Assembly: GCF_052048155.1 (NCBI RefSeq)
Contig: NZ_JBNAIK010000001.1
Coordinates: forward strand, 211,501 to 275,500
Direction of reading: 5' to 3'
From: HIMB114 sp052048155
GTDB taxonomy: Bacteria; Pseudomonadota; Alphaproteobacteria; Pelagibacterales; Pelagibacteraceae
Length of the DNA stretch: 64,000 nt
This document shows positions 17,857-25,610 of this stretch, piece after piece. Each line of letters begins with the position of its first letter. The stretch's first letter is position 1. Both the position numbers and the translations under genes were made by a program. The notes under the pieces were generated by a model. That model saw nothing but the letters and a program-made list of their open reading frames with translations, ran no database searches and had not been told where the DNA came from.

Positions 17857-18344
17857 GTCAGAATTTTAATCTTTGTATTTTTTTTTAAAGTTTTTAAAAT
17901 CTCAATTAAATCTTTTTTCTTTAAACCGATACACCCCATTGTGCCTGTATAATTTTTTTTAGCTAAATGAATAAAGATTGCGCTACCTTTGTTTTTTTTA
18001 ACAGGTCTAACATTATAATTAATAACTATAATTATATTATAAAGATTATCTTTTCGATGAAGCTTTTCTTTACTTTTATCATTTGTAAAAATGAGCTTGT
18101 TATAAGATTTATTTTTAGAGTTATCGCACCATGCCATATTCTTTTTGATAATGACTTTTTTTAGTTTGGTTTTCAGGTTTTTAATTTTGTCTTTTCGATA
18201 AAATACTTTTCCAAGAGAAAAAACTCCTGCAGGTGTTTTTTTATCACCTTCTCTTTTATTTTTTGTAATGCCGCGTTTTCCTAAAGCACATTTATAAAGC
18301 TTTTTATTGTGCATAAGCGTGCCGTTTTTATTTACTATAATCAT
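17853..18344 (-). CDS. L,D-transpeptidase catalytic-domain protein (YkuD fold)
   Basis: The 163-residue product has a YkuD-type active site: IFIHLAKKNYTGTMGCIGL (about 124-142), with the catalytic His and the Cys in MGCIGL; REGDKKTPAGVFSLG near residue 33 is also typical. L,D-transpeptidases make 3-3 peptidoglycan crosslinks or attach proteins to peptidoglycan. No signal peptide is seen at the chosen ATG, so the export route is unclear. It is very Lys-rich. It diverges by 21 bases from the regulator gene at 18366 and converges on yggS. Confidence 0.83.
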   Translation of the reverse strand: MIIVNKNGTLMHNKKLYKCALGKRGITKNKREGDKKTPAGVFSLGKVFYRKDKIKNLKTKLKKVIIKKNMAWCDNSKNKSYNKLIFTNDKSKEKLHRKDNLYNIIIVINYNVRPVKKNKGSAIFIHLAKKNYTGTMGCIGLKKKDLIEILKTLKKNTKIKILT

Positions 18345-18365
18345 ATAAATTTATATTTTATCGTT

Positions 18366-19019
18366 ATGCAAAATTACTCAATCATTACCGTAGGGTCACC
18401 TGTTTTTTTTGAGTGTATGCAGGAGCAGAAAACTGAGTATAACTTACAGAATCTCAAGAGTTTCAAGGAAGTTAAAGAGATATTAAAAACTCCATTGATA
18501 GATGTTTATGTATTTTTGTTTTTTGTTGATGATTTAGAAAAACTAGATTTAAAAGAATTAAAAAAAATTAAATATCCAAAAATTTTTTTCTCTAAAAAAA
18601 GCGAAAATTTTAAAACTATTAAAAAAGATAATGTGCTGAGTAGTTTTTTAGAGCTTCCTGTTAATTACCAGGATTTAGAAAAAATTATTAAACTTGCGAT
18701 TTTAAAATTTAAATTTTTATTCCAGTCCAAGGTAGAAATTGGAAAATATAATTTAGATAAAAATGAGAGAACTATTTCACATGGAAAAAAATCTGCAAAA
18801 TTAACTGAAAGAGAATTGGATATTATTTTATATTTATCTGGAAAAAAAGAGGGGGCAACTAAGCAAGAAATTATGAAAGATATTTGGTCTCATGGAGAAG
18901 AGATTGATTCACATACTTATGAAACTCATCTTTATCGATTAAGACAAAAATTACAAAGCAAACTTAGTGATAAAAAATTCATTTCGGTAGAAGATGGAAA
19001 ATATTTCATTTCTTCATGA
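18366..19019 (+). CDS. OmpR-type winged-helix regulator with degenerate receiver domain
   Basis: The C-terminal 80 residues form an OmpR/PhoB-type winged helix (LTERELDIILYLSG, then THTYETHLYRLRQKL-like recognition helix at about 180-195). The N-terminal about 120 residues have response-regulator size, but the strand where the phospho-acceptor Asp is expected reads VYVFLFFVDDLEK, so phosphorylation is doubtful. ATG at 18366 was chosen over an in-frame start at 18309 that would run into the divergent transpeptidase gene. The stop overlaps the photolyase start by 4 bases (ATGA), suggesting it regulates that operon. Confidence 0.78.
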   Translation: MQNYSIITVGSPVFFECMQEQKTEYNLQNLKSFKEVKEILKTPLIDVYVFLFFVDDLEKLDLKELKKIKYPKIFFSKKSENFKTIKKDNVLSSFLELPVNYQDLEKIIKLAILKFKFLFQSKVEIGKYNLDKNERTISHGKKSAKLTERELDIILYLSGKKEGATKQEIMKDIWSHGEEIDSHTYETHLYRLRQKLQSKLSDKKFISVEDGKYFISS

Positions 19020-20500
19020 ATGATCTATTTATAGTTTTAGGTAATCAGCTTTTCCATCCTAAGCATTTCAAAGATTACAAATCATCTTTATTTTTCTTGG
19101 CAGAAGACTTTGAGCTTTGTACATACGAAAAACATCATAAACAAAAAATTACATTTTTTCTCTCCTCAATGAGATCATTTAAAGATGAGTTAGAACAGGT
19201 GGGTTACAAAGTTATTTATCATAAAATTGAAGATAAAGAATTTAAAGACGATTATGTAAAAAAATTAGCAAACGTAATAAAAAATAAGAAAATTAAAAAT
19301 GTTAATTTTTTTGAAATTGAAGATAAGCCTTTTGAAAAAAAAATTGTTTCATACCTTAAAAAGGAAAAAGTAGATTATAAGATACTCAAAACACCAATGT
19401 TTTTAAGTAGTAGAGACGATTTTATAAGTTACCTTGGAAAATCTAAAAAACCTTTCATGGCTAATTTTTATAAAATTCAGAGAACAAAATTTAATATTTT
19501 AATGAATAAAGATGGAAGTCCAAAGGGTGGTAAATGGAGTTTTGATAGCGAGAATAGAAAAAAATTACCAAAAGATATTAAACTGCCTAAGCAACCAATT
19601 TTTAAAGAAACAGAGCACACAAAAAAATTAAAAAAAATTATAAATGAAAAATTTCCAAAGCATCCTGGTGATACTAATCAATTTTGGATTGGAACAACTC
19701 GAAAAGATGCAAAATTAGTTTTAGATAATTTTTTAAAAAATAAACTCAAATTATTTGGTGATTATGAAGATGCTGTTGACCAAAGAGATAATATTTTGTT
19801 TCATAGCGCGCTGAGTCCATTTATTAATAATGGCTCTATTACACCTCAAGAAATTTTAGATGAATTAACTAAGTTTGAAAAAAAAGTGAGTATAAATTCT
19901 TACGAAGGTTATTTAAGACAGGTCATAGGATGGAGAGAGTTTATGCGAGGTATTTATCAAAACTTTGATGATAAAATGCAAAAATCAAATTTTTTTAATC
20001 ATAAAAATAAGATGAAAAATTCTTGGTATGAAGGTACCACAGGCCTAGACCCATTAGATCATGCTATTAAAAATGCTAAAGATTATGCATGGTCTCATCA
20101 TATTGAAAGATTAATGATTTTATCAAACATCATGAACCTTTGTGAAATTGAACCTAGGCAAGTTTATAAATGGTTTATGGAAATGTTTATGGACTCTTCG
20201 GAGTGGGTAATGTCACCTAATGTTTATGGCATGGGTTTATTTAGTGATGGAGGAACCTTTGCAACAAAGCCATATATTTGTGGATCAGCGTACTTCCTTA
20301 AGATGATGGACTTTACAAAAGGTCCTTGGTGTAACATTATGGATGGTTTGTATTGGAGATTTATAGATAAAAATAAGAAATTTTTTCTTAAAAATCCGCG
20401 TTTATCAATGATGGTCAGAATTTTAGAAAAAATGAAACCCGATCGAAAAAAAGAAATTTTTTCAGCCGCAAATACATTTATAAAATCAAATACGTTATGA
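19016..20500 (+). CDS. Photolyase/cryptochrome-related protein, bacterial (6-4) photolyase (FeS-BCP/PhrB) family
   Basis: The 494-residue protein belongs to the deoxyribodipyrimidine photolyase-related family that includes PhrB-type (6-4) photolyases. Family hallmarks are the N-terminus IVLGNQLF, the GYLRQVIGWREFMRG segment (about 300), the HHIERLMIL helix, and MSPNVYGMGLFSDGG (about 396-410). In PhrB relatives four cysteines bind a 4Fe-4S cluster; here the matching positions appear to be Pro, Thr434 and Pro437, with one cysteine left at 439 and a loop about ten residues shorter. FAD-binding parts look complete. It is coupled by ATGA overlaps to the regulator upstream and the ArfA-like gene downstream. 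Confidence 0.88.
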   Translation: MNDLFIVLGNQLFHPKHFKDYKSSLFFLAEDFELCTYEKHHKQKITFFLSSMRSFKDELEQVGYKVIYHKIEDKEFKDDYVKKLANVIKNKKIKNVNFFEIEDKPFEKKIVSYLKKEKVDYKILKTPMFLSSRDDFISYLGKSKKPFMANFYKIQRTKFNILMNKDGSPKGGKWSFDSENRKKLPKDIKLPKQPIFKETEHTKKLKKIINEKFPKHPGDTNQFWIGTTRKDAKLVLDNFLKNKLKLFGDYEDAVDQRDNILFHSALSPFINNGSITPQEILDELTKFEKKVSINSYEGYLRQVIGWREFMRGIYQNFDDKMQKSNFFNHKNKMKNSWYEGTTGLDPLDHAIKNAKDYAWSHHIERLMILSNIMNLCEIEPRQVYKWFMEMFMDSSEWVMSPNVYGMGLFSDGGTFATKPYICGSAYFLKMMDFTKGPWCNIMDGLYWRFIDKNKKFFLKNPRLSMMVRILEKMKPDRKKEIFSAANTFIKSNTL

Positions 20501-20604
20501 AAAAAAGAAATCCTATTGCAGAGGATTTGAGATCACCAAAATATAAAAAAAGAATTGTTAAGCCAAAAAAAGGAAAAGGCAGCTTTAAACGTAAAAAAAA
20601 ATAG
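20497..20604 (+). CDS. ArfA-like alternative ribosome-rescue factor, 35 residues
   Basis: This small gene encodes a very basic 35-residue peptide starting MKKRNPIAEDLRSP and ending KKGKGSFKRKKK. From memory, it aligns without gaps to residues 13-42 of E. coli ArfA (about 14 of 30 identical), including the KKGKGS-(Tyr/Phe)-x-Arg-Lys core that lies in the empty mRNA channel of stalled ribosomes. ArfA recruits RF2 to release ribosomes stalled on mRNA without a stop codon. The hydrophobic C-terminal tail of E. coli ArfA, absent from its active form, is missing here too. The ATG overlaps the photolyase stop (ATGA); the stop is 1 base from the converging DUF805 gene. Confidence 0.8.
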   Translation: MKKRNPIAEDLRSPKYKKRIVKPKKGKGSFKRKKK

Positions 20605-20605
20605 T

Positions 20606-21529
20606 TTAAAATTTATTGTTTTCTTTAACTGACTTTGATGCGAGCCAAATGATTAACGGAATTATTCCTACAACTGTTAAAGAAATTAACTGCCACCACC
20701 CAGATTTATTAACATCATGTAATCTTCTACATCCAGCAGCTATTGAAGGTAAAAAGGTTAACATGGAGAAAAATGCATTAATAAAAAGTATTCCATCAGG
20801 GTCTTTTCTAAAAATACTTACATCAATGAAATAGGTTAATACCGAGACAATAAAAGTAAATAAGTAGAAATACCAATACTCTTTTCTTTGTGCTCGTCCT
20901 TTGAAGGTACTATATTTTTTAAAACAAATAATAGTTTGGTCTGCAAAATCAAAAACTTTTGGAAATTTTTTTACATATTTTTTGTATTCATTTTTTTTAG
21001 TAGCGGCAACAAAGACTAAGATTAAAACTCCTGCTACAGCTAGTAAAAATAAATTGAATAATGTAAAATTGTCGTCATTTCTTCTCTTTTTAGTTTTTGG
21101 CTTATAGTAAGTTTTTGGTTTTGAGTATGTGCTTGGTTTTTGATTATATGTTTTTTTTTTAACAACTGGTTTGCCGTATTCACATCTAGAAAAACCACTT
21201 CCGGCAACATCAAGATTTAGGTCACCAACATACATTTTCACTGAAGCTACACCAAAAGGTTTTAGATATTTCTTTACCGTCTGTTCTTTCATGACTTTTT
21301 TGCCTTTTGACCAAAGACCTACGCTGTAAATTGTAATTTGCTTGTCAGTTTTATTTTTAAAGGTCCATTTTTGATATTTGGCTCTTGATTTACTAACTTG
21401 ATAGTTTGATGAAAAATTCGATGTATAAAACCAAGTCCTATCCATGTCATGACCACAATGATCAGCCAAGCTGTTAGAGGTAAATTGAATAGAAAAAAAT
21501 AATAATAGGATAATTATTTTATTTTTCAT
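20606..21529 (-). CDS. Secreted-domain plus DUF805 membrane protein
   Basis: The 307-residue protein has a signal peptide (about 1-23, ending SLADH), then an extracytoplasmic domain of about 100 residues with several aromatic residues and a few cysteines that I do not recognise, a Lys/Pro/Tyr-rich linker (about 125-150), a membrane helix (about 155-175), and a C-terminal DUF805 (YhaH) domain with FKGRAQRKEYWYFYLF and several helices. DUF805 proteins usually consist of the membrane domain alone. An ATG two codons upstream (21535) is also possible. The 3' end sits 1 base from the ArfA-like stop. Function unknown. Confidence 0.8.
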   Translation of the reverse strand: MKNKIIILLLFFSIQFTSNSLADHCGHDMDRTWFYTSNFSSNYQVSKSRAKYQKWTFKNKTDKQITIYSVGLWSKGKKVMKEQTVKKYLKPFGVASVKMYVGDLNLDVAGSGFSRCEYGKPVVKKKTYNQKPSTYSKPKTYYKPKTKKRRNDDNFTLFNLFLLAVAGVLILVFVAATKKNEYKKYVKKFPKVFDFADQTIICFKKYSTFKGRAQRKEYWYFYLFTFIVSVLTYFIDVSIFRKDPDGILFINAFFSMLTFLPSIAAGCRRLHDVNKSGWWQLISLTVVGIIPLIIWLASKSVKENNKF

Positions 21530-21584
21530 TTGCAAAAGATATCACCGATAGACTTTTTTGCAAAATACTGTACTTATCTATTAG

Positions 21585-21655
21585 TTTTCAGGGGCGGCTT
21601 AGCCTGAGATGAACCCTTTAAACCTGATCCAGATAATGCTGGCGGAGGAAGAAAA
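21585..21655 (+). ncRNA. TPP riboswitch (THI element)
   Basis: The stretch contains the conserved thiamine pyrophosphate aptamer blocks in order: CAGGGGC, a minimal hairpin GGCTTAGCC, CTGAGA, ACCCTT, AACCTGATC, GATAATGC and GGCGGAGGAAG. The outer stem pairs TTTTC (21585-21589) with GAAAA (21651-21655). The ribosome-binding sequence GGAGG (21644-21648) lies inside the 3' part of the aptamer, and thiV starts at 21659, which points to control of translation. The optional arm after P3 is reduced to a three-base-pair hairpin. Confidence 0.95.
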
Positions 21656-21658
21656 CAT

Positions 21659-23062
21659 ATGAACACGATTTTAATTATTTCACTCTTTGTAGTTTGCTTA
21701 GGATTTATGTCTTTTGGTTACTATGTATCTAGAGGAAAAATCTCACAATCTGCTTTTTTAGTCAGTGACCGAAACGTTAATGTCTTTGGATTAACTTTTA
21801 GTTTAACCGCGTCTTGTTTTGGAATATGGATTTTAATTGGTCCTGCAGAAGCATCAACCTGGGGCGGAGTAGGGGCTGTGATTGGTTATGCAGCAGGTCA
21901 AAGTTTTGTATTTTTGTATTTTTCTAAAATTGGAGAGAAAATTAGAAAAATTTTGCCAAATGCCAAAAGCTTAACTGAAGTTATTGAAAAGAGATACGAT
22001 CAAAAAGTTTTAAAATTAATTTTAATTTTAACGACACTTTATCTTTATGTTTACTTTTGCGCTGAAGTTACAGCAATTTCAAAAGTTGTTAATTTAATTT
22101 TAGGCTCTCCTTTATGGTTAACTGCAGCTTTGACTATCATCTCTACATTAATTTATTCACTGAAAGGTGGTCTAAAAATATCGATTATTACAGATAAATT
22201 TCAGTTCTGGATTATCATAATTTTTTTATTAATTATTTTTATAATTTTAAACCAAAAAATAGATTTTCTTTCTCCAAGTTTGATTACAAGTAAATCTTCA
22301 AATTTAAGTATTGGTTTTGGAGGATTTACTGCTGGTCTTACTTTTTTCATTGCTGTTTTTGCAACTAACTTATTTGACCAAGGGATTTGGCAAAGAGTTT
22401 ATGCATCTAAGAATATTGAGGTGTTAAAAAAAGGTTTTATAGCAGCATTTTGTATTGTTTTAATAACTATTTTGCTTTTAGGTTTAGTTGGAATTTATGC
22501 TTCTTTAAATGGAAAGATAAAAGATCCAAGTACTATTATTTTCTCTTTATTAGTTAACAAAGAGTATTTGTTATTAAATTTAGTTATCTTAATTTTATCA
22601 TTAACTTTAGTTTTAAGTAGTCTAGATACTTTAATTGCAAGTGTCTCAAGCCTTTTTATAATTCATTCGAATAAATTTATTAAAAAGAGAAATATTAATA
22701 ATTTTTATCTTACTGGCGGTGTCATTTTAGCAGGCTCTGCTTTTTATATTTCATCAAAAGGAATGAGTGTTTTGTACCTATTTTTACTAGCTGATTTATT
22801 ATGTTGTGCTGCTGCAATTCCAATTTTTTATGGTTTTTATAATAAAAAAATTAAACATGATGATGTATTTAAAGCAATTATTTTTGGAATAATTTTAGGT
22901 TTATTATTATTTCCAAGTTTAGATTTTTCTAAAAGTTTATTAGTTGGAACCTTATTTGATAAATCTATGTTCCCAGCAATAATTTCAAATTATCTATTGT
23001 TCTGGTCTTTTATTGTAGCTTTATTTTCACCTATTATGTTTATTAAAAAAATTAATCGTTAG
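21659..23062 (+). CDS. thiV: Sodium:solute symporter ThiV, predicted HMP (thiamine precursor) transporter
   Basis: The 467-residue protein has 12-13 predicted membrane segments of the sodium:solute symporter family, with the family patterns PAEASTWGGVGAVIGYAAG (about 61-79) and DQGIWQRVYASKN (about 240-252). In Ca. Pelagibacter, a symporter in this position under a TPP riboswitch was named ThiV and linked to uptake of HMP, the thiamine pyrimidine that SAR11 cannot make. The assignment rests on that known arrangement plus the riboswitch here. The ATG is 10 bases after GGAGG. The last 36 bases overlap the converging hydrolase gene. Confidence 0.88.
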   Translation: MNTILIISLFVVCLGFMSFGYYVSRGKISQSAFLVSDRNVNVFGLTFSLTASCFGIWILIGPAEASTWGGVGAVIGYAAGQSFVFLYFSKIGEKIRKILPNAKSLTEVIEKRYDQKVLKLILILTTLYLYVYFCAEVTAISKVVNLILGSPLWLTAALTIISTLIYSLKGGLKISIITDKFQFWIIIIFLLIIFIILNQKIDFLSPSLITSKSSNLSIGFGGFTAGLTFFIAVFATNLFDQGIWQRVYASKNIEVLKKGFIAAFCIVLITILLLGLVGIYASLNGKIKDPSTIIFSLLVNKEYLLLNLVILILSLTLVLSSLDTLIASVSSLFIIHSNKFIKKRNINNFYLTGGVILAGSAFYISSKGMSVLYLFLLADLLCCAAAIPIFYGFYNKKIKHDDVFKAIIFGIILGLLLFPSLDFSKSLLVGTLFDKSMFPAIISNYLLFWSFIVALFSPIMFIKKINR

Positions 23063-23977
23063 ATCTACAGCTTCGTCTAATTTTTCTCTGGTTTTTCCAA
23101 CACCAGATTCATTTGTAATACATTTTTTAATTATTTCTTGTCTAGTTGTTGGAGTGCCATCTGCAAATTTAAAGGAACCATCTGGATATCTAAGTGCAAT
23201 ATTATCAGTACAACCATTAACAGCTACACCCTTTCCAATTACACCGTTTAAACTAAAAAAATGATTCACTTTTGGAATTGTTACTAATTCTACATCATTC
23301 CCAACTTTTTGAAGTAGCTTATGATAATAAATACATGCTGGAGGATAGTAGTGACTTTCCTCTCCTTTAATTATTAATCCTTTTGAAGAAATTTTAGCAG
23401 GGTATTGAGCTGTATTACAGCCAGGTTCAGCGGCAACCAATGCTTTCCATGGAGGATTAGTTCTAGCTAAGACAGGACTATATAATTTTAAAGCATTTCC
23501 AGCGCCATAACTAAATCCTGAGTAAAAAAAACGATTAGGATCAAACCTCGGGTCTTCAGATAAAATATTTTTTAAAACAAGTGCAAAAAAAATTGCGTTT
23601 GGCATTTTTTTCTTATCACTTGGTTTAATTCCTTTTTTATAAAATGAGTCTAAGACGGCGACCGCATATCCTTCTTCAACACCTCTTTTTGCTAAACGTC
23701 CGCCCATTTCATCAGTTTTTCCACCCCATTTTTTAAATTTCATTCCATCACGGTTACTACCGTGTTGAAAGATTATTACAGGGAGTTTCTCATTTATATT
23801 TTTAGGAAAATGAATTTGTGCAATAACATCATCTTTTCCAGGAAATCTTCTGTCTGGACTTTGAAATTTGATTAGTTCGATATTATGTTTTTTTACTTTT
23901 TTGATCTCAATTTTTGAAAAAGAATTTGATGTAAGAATAATTAAAAAAAACGATGAGAAAATTACAATTTTTTTCAT
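23027..23977 (-). CDS. Secreted alpha/beta hydrolase, dienelactone hydrolase-like
   Basis: The 316-residue protein has a signal peptide (hydrophobic 4-16, then TSNSFSK) and an alpha/beta-hydrolase fold. The oxyanion region FQHGSNRDGMKF (about 69-80), nucleophile Ser in GFSYGAGNA (about 147-155), and a likely catalytic His in VNHFFSLNG (about 239) are visible. It is probably periplasmic and acts on an ester or lactone, but the substrate is not deducible. It is the last gene of the grpE-dnaK-dnaJ-dapB-nth-kinase run; the gap to the kinase gene is 34 bases. Its 3' end overlaps thiV by 36 bases. Confidence 0.78.
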   Translation of the reverse strand: MKKIVIFSSFFLIILTSNSFSKIEIKKVKKHNIELIKFQSPDRRFPGKDDVIAQIHFPKNINEKLPVIIFQHGSNRDGMKFKKWGGKTDEMGGRLAKRGVEEGYAVAVLDSFYKKGIKPSDKKKMPNAIFFALVLKNILSEDPRFDPNRFFYSGFSYGAGNALKLYSPVLARTNPPWKALVAAEPGCNTAQYPAKISSKGLIIKGEESHYYPPACIYYHKLLQKVGNDVELVTIPKVNHFFSLNGVIGKGVAVNGCTDNIALRYPDGSFKFADGTPTTRQEIIKKCITNESGVGKTREKLDEAVDLTINFFNKHNR

Positions 23978-24011
23978 GAGTAGATCTTACCAAACCTATT
24001 AGCTTGTCAAT

Positions 24012-24941
24012 CTAATCTAAACGAGCACCAATTTTTTGTATTATTTTTGAAGCCATTTCAGTTCCTAACTTCAAACTTTCATGTGGGTTTTTATTATTAG
24101 TAAACCCATGTAAAAAACCAGCAGCAAATAAATCACCTGCACCAGTAAGATCTACAATGTTTAAGTTTGATTTAGCTTGAGCTTCAGACACATCGTTTCC
24201 TTCTATAGCAACAGAGCCTTTATCAGAACGCGTTACAATAAACAGTTTATTAAGTAATTTTCCAAATTCAATAACCTCATCAAAATTTTTAGCATCAATT
24301 AAAGACATTGCTTCTTTTTCATTTGCAAAAATAATATCTAATTTATTTTTTACTAAATTTAAAAAACTATCTTTGTGTCGGTCAACACAAAAAGGATCAG
24401 AAAGAGACATTGCTGATTTTTTTGCAGCTGACAAAGCTTTTTCAAAAGCTTTTGTTGGACCACCTTCATCCCACAAATATCCTTCTAAGAAAGTAATTTC
24501 AGCGTTTTGAATTGCATTTGTATCAATATCATTATCATCAATTTGGCCTGCAATTCCTAAAAAAGTACACATTGTTCTCTCAGAATCTGGAGTGATCAAA
24601 ATTAAACAAGTTCCTGTAGGAATGTTTTCTTTTTTAACATTGTAAAAATAATCTACATTTTCTTTTTTAAGACCATCAATATATTTATGGCCAAGATCAT
24701 CATCATTAACTTTACCAATAAACGAAACATTATCTCCTAATTGAGACATCCCAACAATTGAGTTTGCAACAGATCCGCCAGATACTGTACTTTCAATTTT
24801 TAAATTAGATAAAAGTTTTTGAAATTCTTGTTCATCAACCAGTTTCATAGTTCCTTTTGTAAGAGAATGATCTTTGATAAATTGATCATCAACTTTACAA
24901 AGTACATCTACAATGGCATTACCTATTCCTAATACTTTCAT
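24012..24941 (-). CDS. PfkB-family sugar/nucleoside kinase (adenosine kinase-like)
   Basis: The 309-residue ribokinase-fold enzyme shows the first PfkB signature near TVSGGSVANSIVGMSQLG (about 53-70) and the second, with anion hole and catalytic Asp, in DLTGAGDLFAAGFLHG (about 264-279). The opening GIGNAIVDVLCKVDDQFI resembles adenosine kinases of alphaproteobacteria. Substrate could be adenosine or another nucleoside or sugar; sequence alone does not settle it. It lies 3 bases after nth in the same operon. Confidence 0.85.
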   Translation of the reverse strand: MKVLGIGNAIVDVLCKVDDQFIKDHSLTKGTMKLVDEQEFQKLLSNLKIESTVSGGSVANSIVGMSQLGDNVSFIGKVNDDDLGHKYIDGLKKENVDYFYNVKKENIPTGTCLILITPDSERTMCTFLGIAGQIDDNDIDTNAIQNAEITFLEGYLWDEGGPTKAFEKALSAAKKSAMSLSDPFCVDRHKDSFLNLVKNKLDIIFANEKEAMSLIDAKNFDEVIEFGKLLNKLFIVTRSDKGSVAIEGNDVSEAQAKSNLNIVDLTGAGDLFAAGFLHGFTNNKNPHESLKLGTEMASKIIQKIGARLD

Positions 24942-24944
24942 CCT

Positions 24945-25604
24945 TTAAGCTTTCTTAGTTAAAATTGGCCTTTTTCTTTTTGGATTGCACTGTGTACATA
25001 TTTTACATTCTAGACCAAAGCAATCCCTAGCTTTACAATATTCCCTACCATAAAAAATAATTTGCAAATGTAGTTTATTCCAGTGTTTTTTTGGAAACAG
25101 TTCTTTTAAATCCTTCTCAGTTTCAACTACATTTTTTCCATTCGTTAAACCCCACCTTTGTGCTAACCGGTGAATATGAGTATCTACTGGGAAAGCTGGA
25201 TAACCAAATCCCTGAGACATCACTACACTAGCAGTTTTATGTCCAACACCTGGTAATGCCTCAAGTTCTTCAAAAGTTTTTGGCACTTTTCCTTTATGTT
25301 TATCAAGCAGAATTTTTGATAAGCGATAAACACTTTTAGATTTCATTCTAAAAAGACCAATCTTTTGAATGAGTTTTTCTATTTTTTTTTGACCTAATTT
25401 TACAAAATGTTCTGGTTTATTATATTTTGGATAAATATCTTTTGTAACATTATTAACATTCAAATCTGTACATTGAGCAGAAAGTAATACCGAAATGAGT
25501 AAAGTAAAATTATTCGTATGAGTTAGCGGGGAAGGTGTTTTTGGATAAAGTTTATTAAGTTCTTTAAGTATTATTTTTGCTTTATCTTTTTTTTCAACTT
25601 TCAC
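24945..25604 (-). CDS. nth: Endonuclease III (base-excision DNA glycosylase/AP lyase)
   Basis: Nth removes oxidised pyrimidines and nicks AP sites. The helix-hairpin-helix LPGVGHKTASVVMSQGFG (about 120-137) with catalytic Lys, and the catalytic Asp in FPVDTHIHRL (about 145), are intact. At the C-terminus cysteines follow the pattern C-x4-C-x4-C-x2-C-x2-C instead of the usual C-x6-C-x2-C-x5-C, although the first-to-last span is the same (16 positions). A 4Fe-4S cluster is therefore likely but with altered ligand spacing. It sits between dapB and the PfkB kinase with gaps of 6 and 3 bases. Confidence 0.95.
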   Translation of the reverse strand: MKVEKKDKAKIILKELNKLYPKTPSPLTHTNNFTLLISVLLSAQCTDLNVNNVTKDIYPKYNKPEHFVKLGQKKIEKLIQKIGLFRMKSKSVYRLSKILLDKHKGKVPKTFEELEALPGVGHKTASVVMSQGFGYPAFPVDTHIHRLAQRWGLTNGKNVVETEKDLKELFPKKHWNKLHLQIIFYGREYCKARDCFGLECKICTQCNPKRKRPILTKKA

Positions 25605-25610
25605 AAAAGA

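Noticed and set aside
18309..18365. Longer start for the winged-helix regulator
   Set aside because: The extra 19 codons overlap the divergent L,D-transpeptidase start and do not extend the receiver-like domain.
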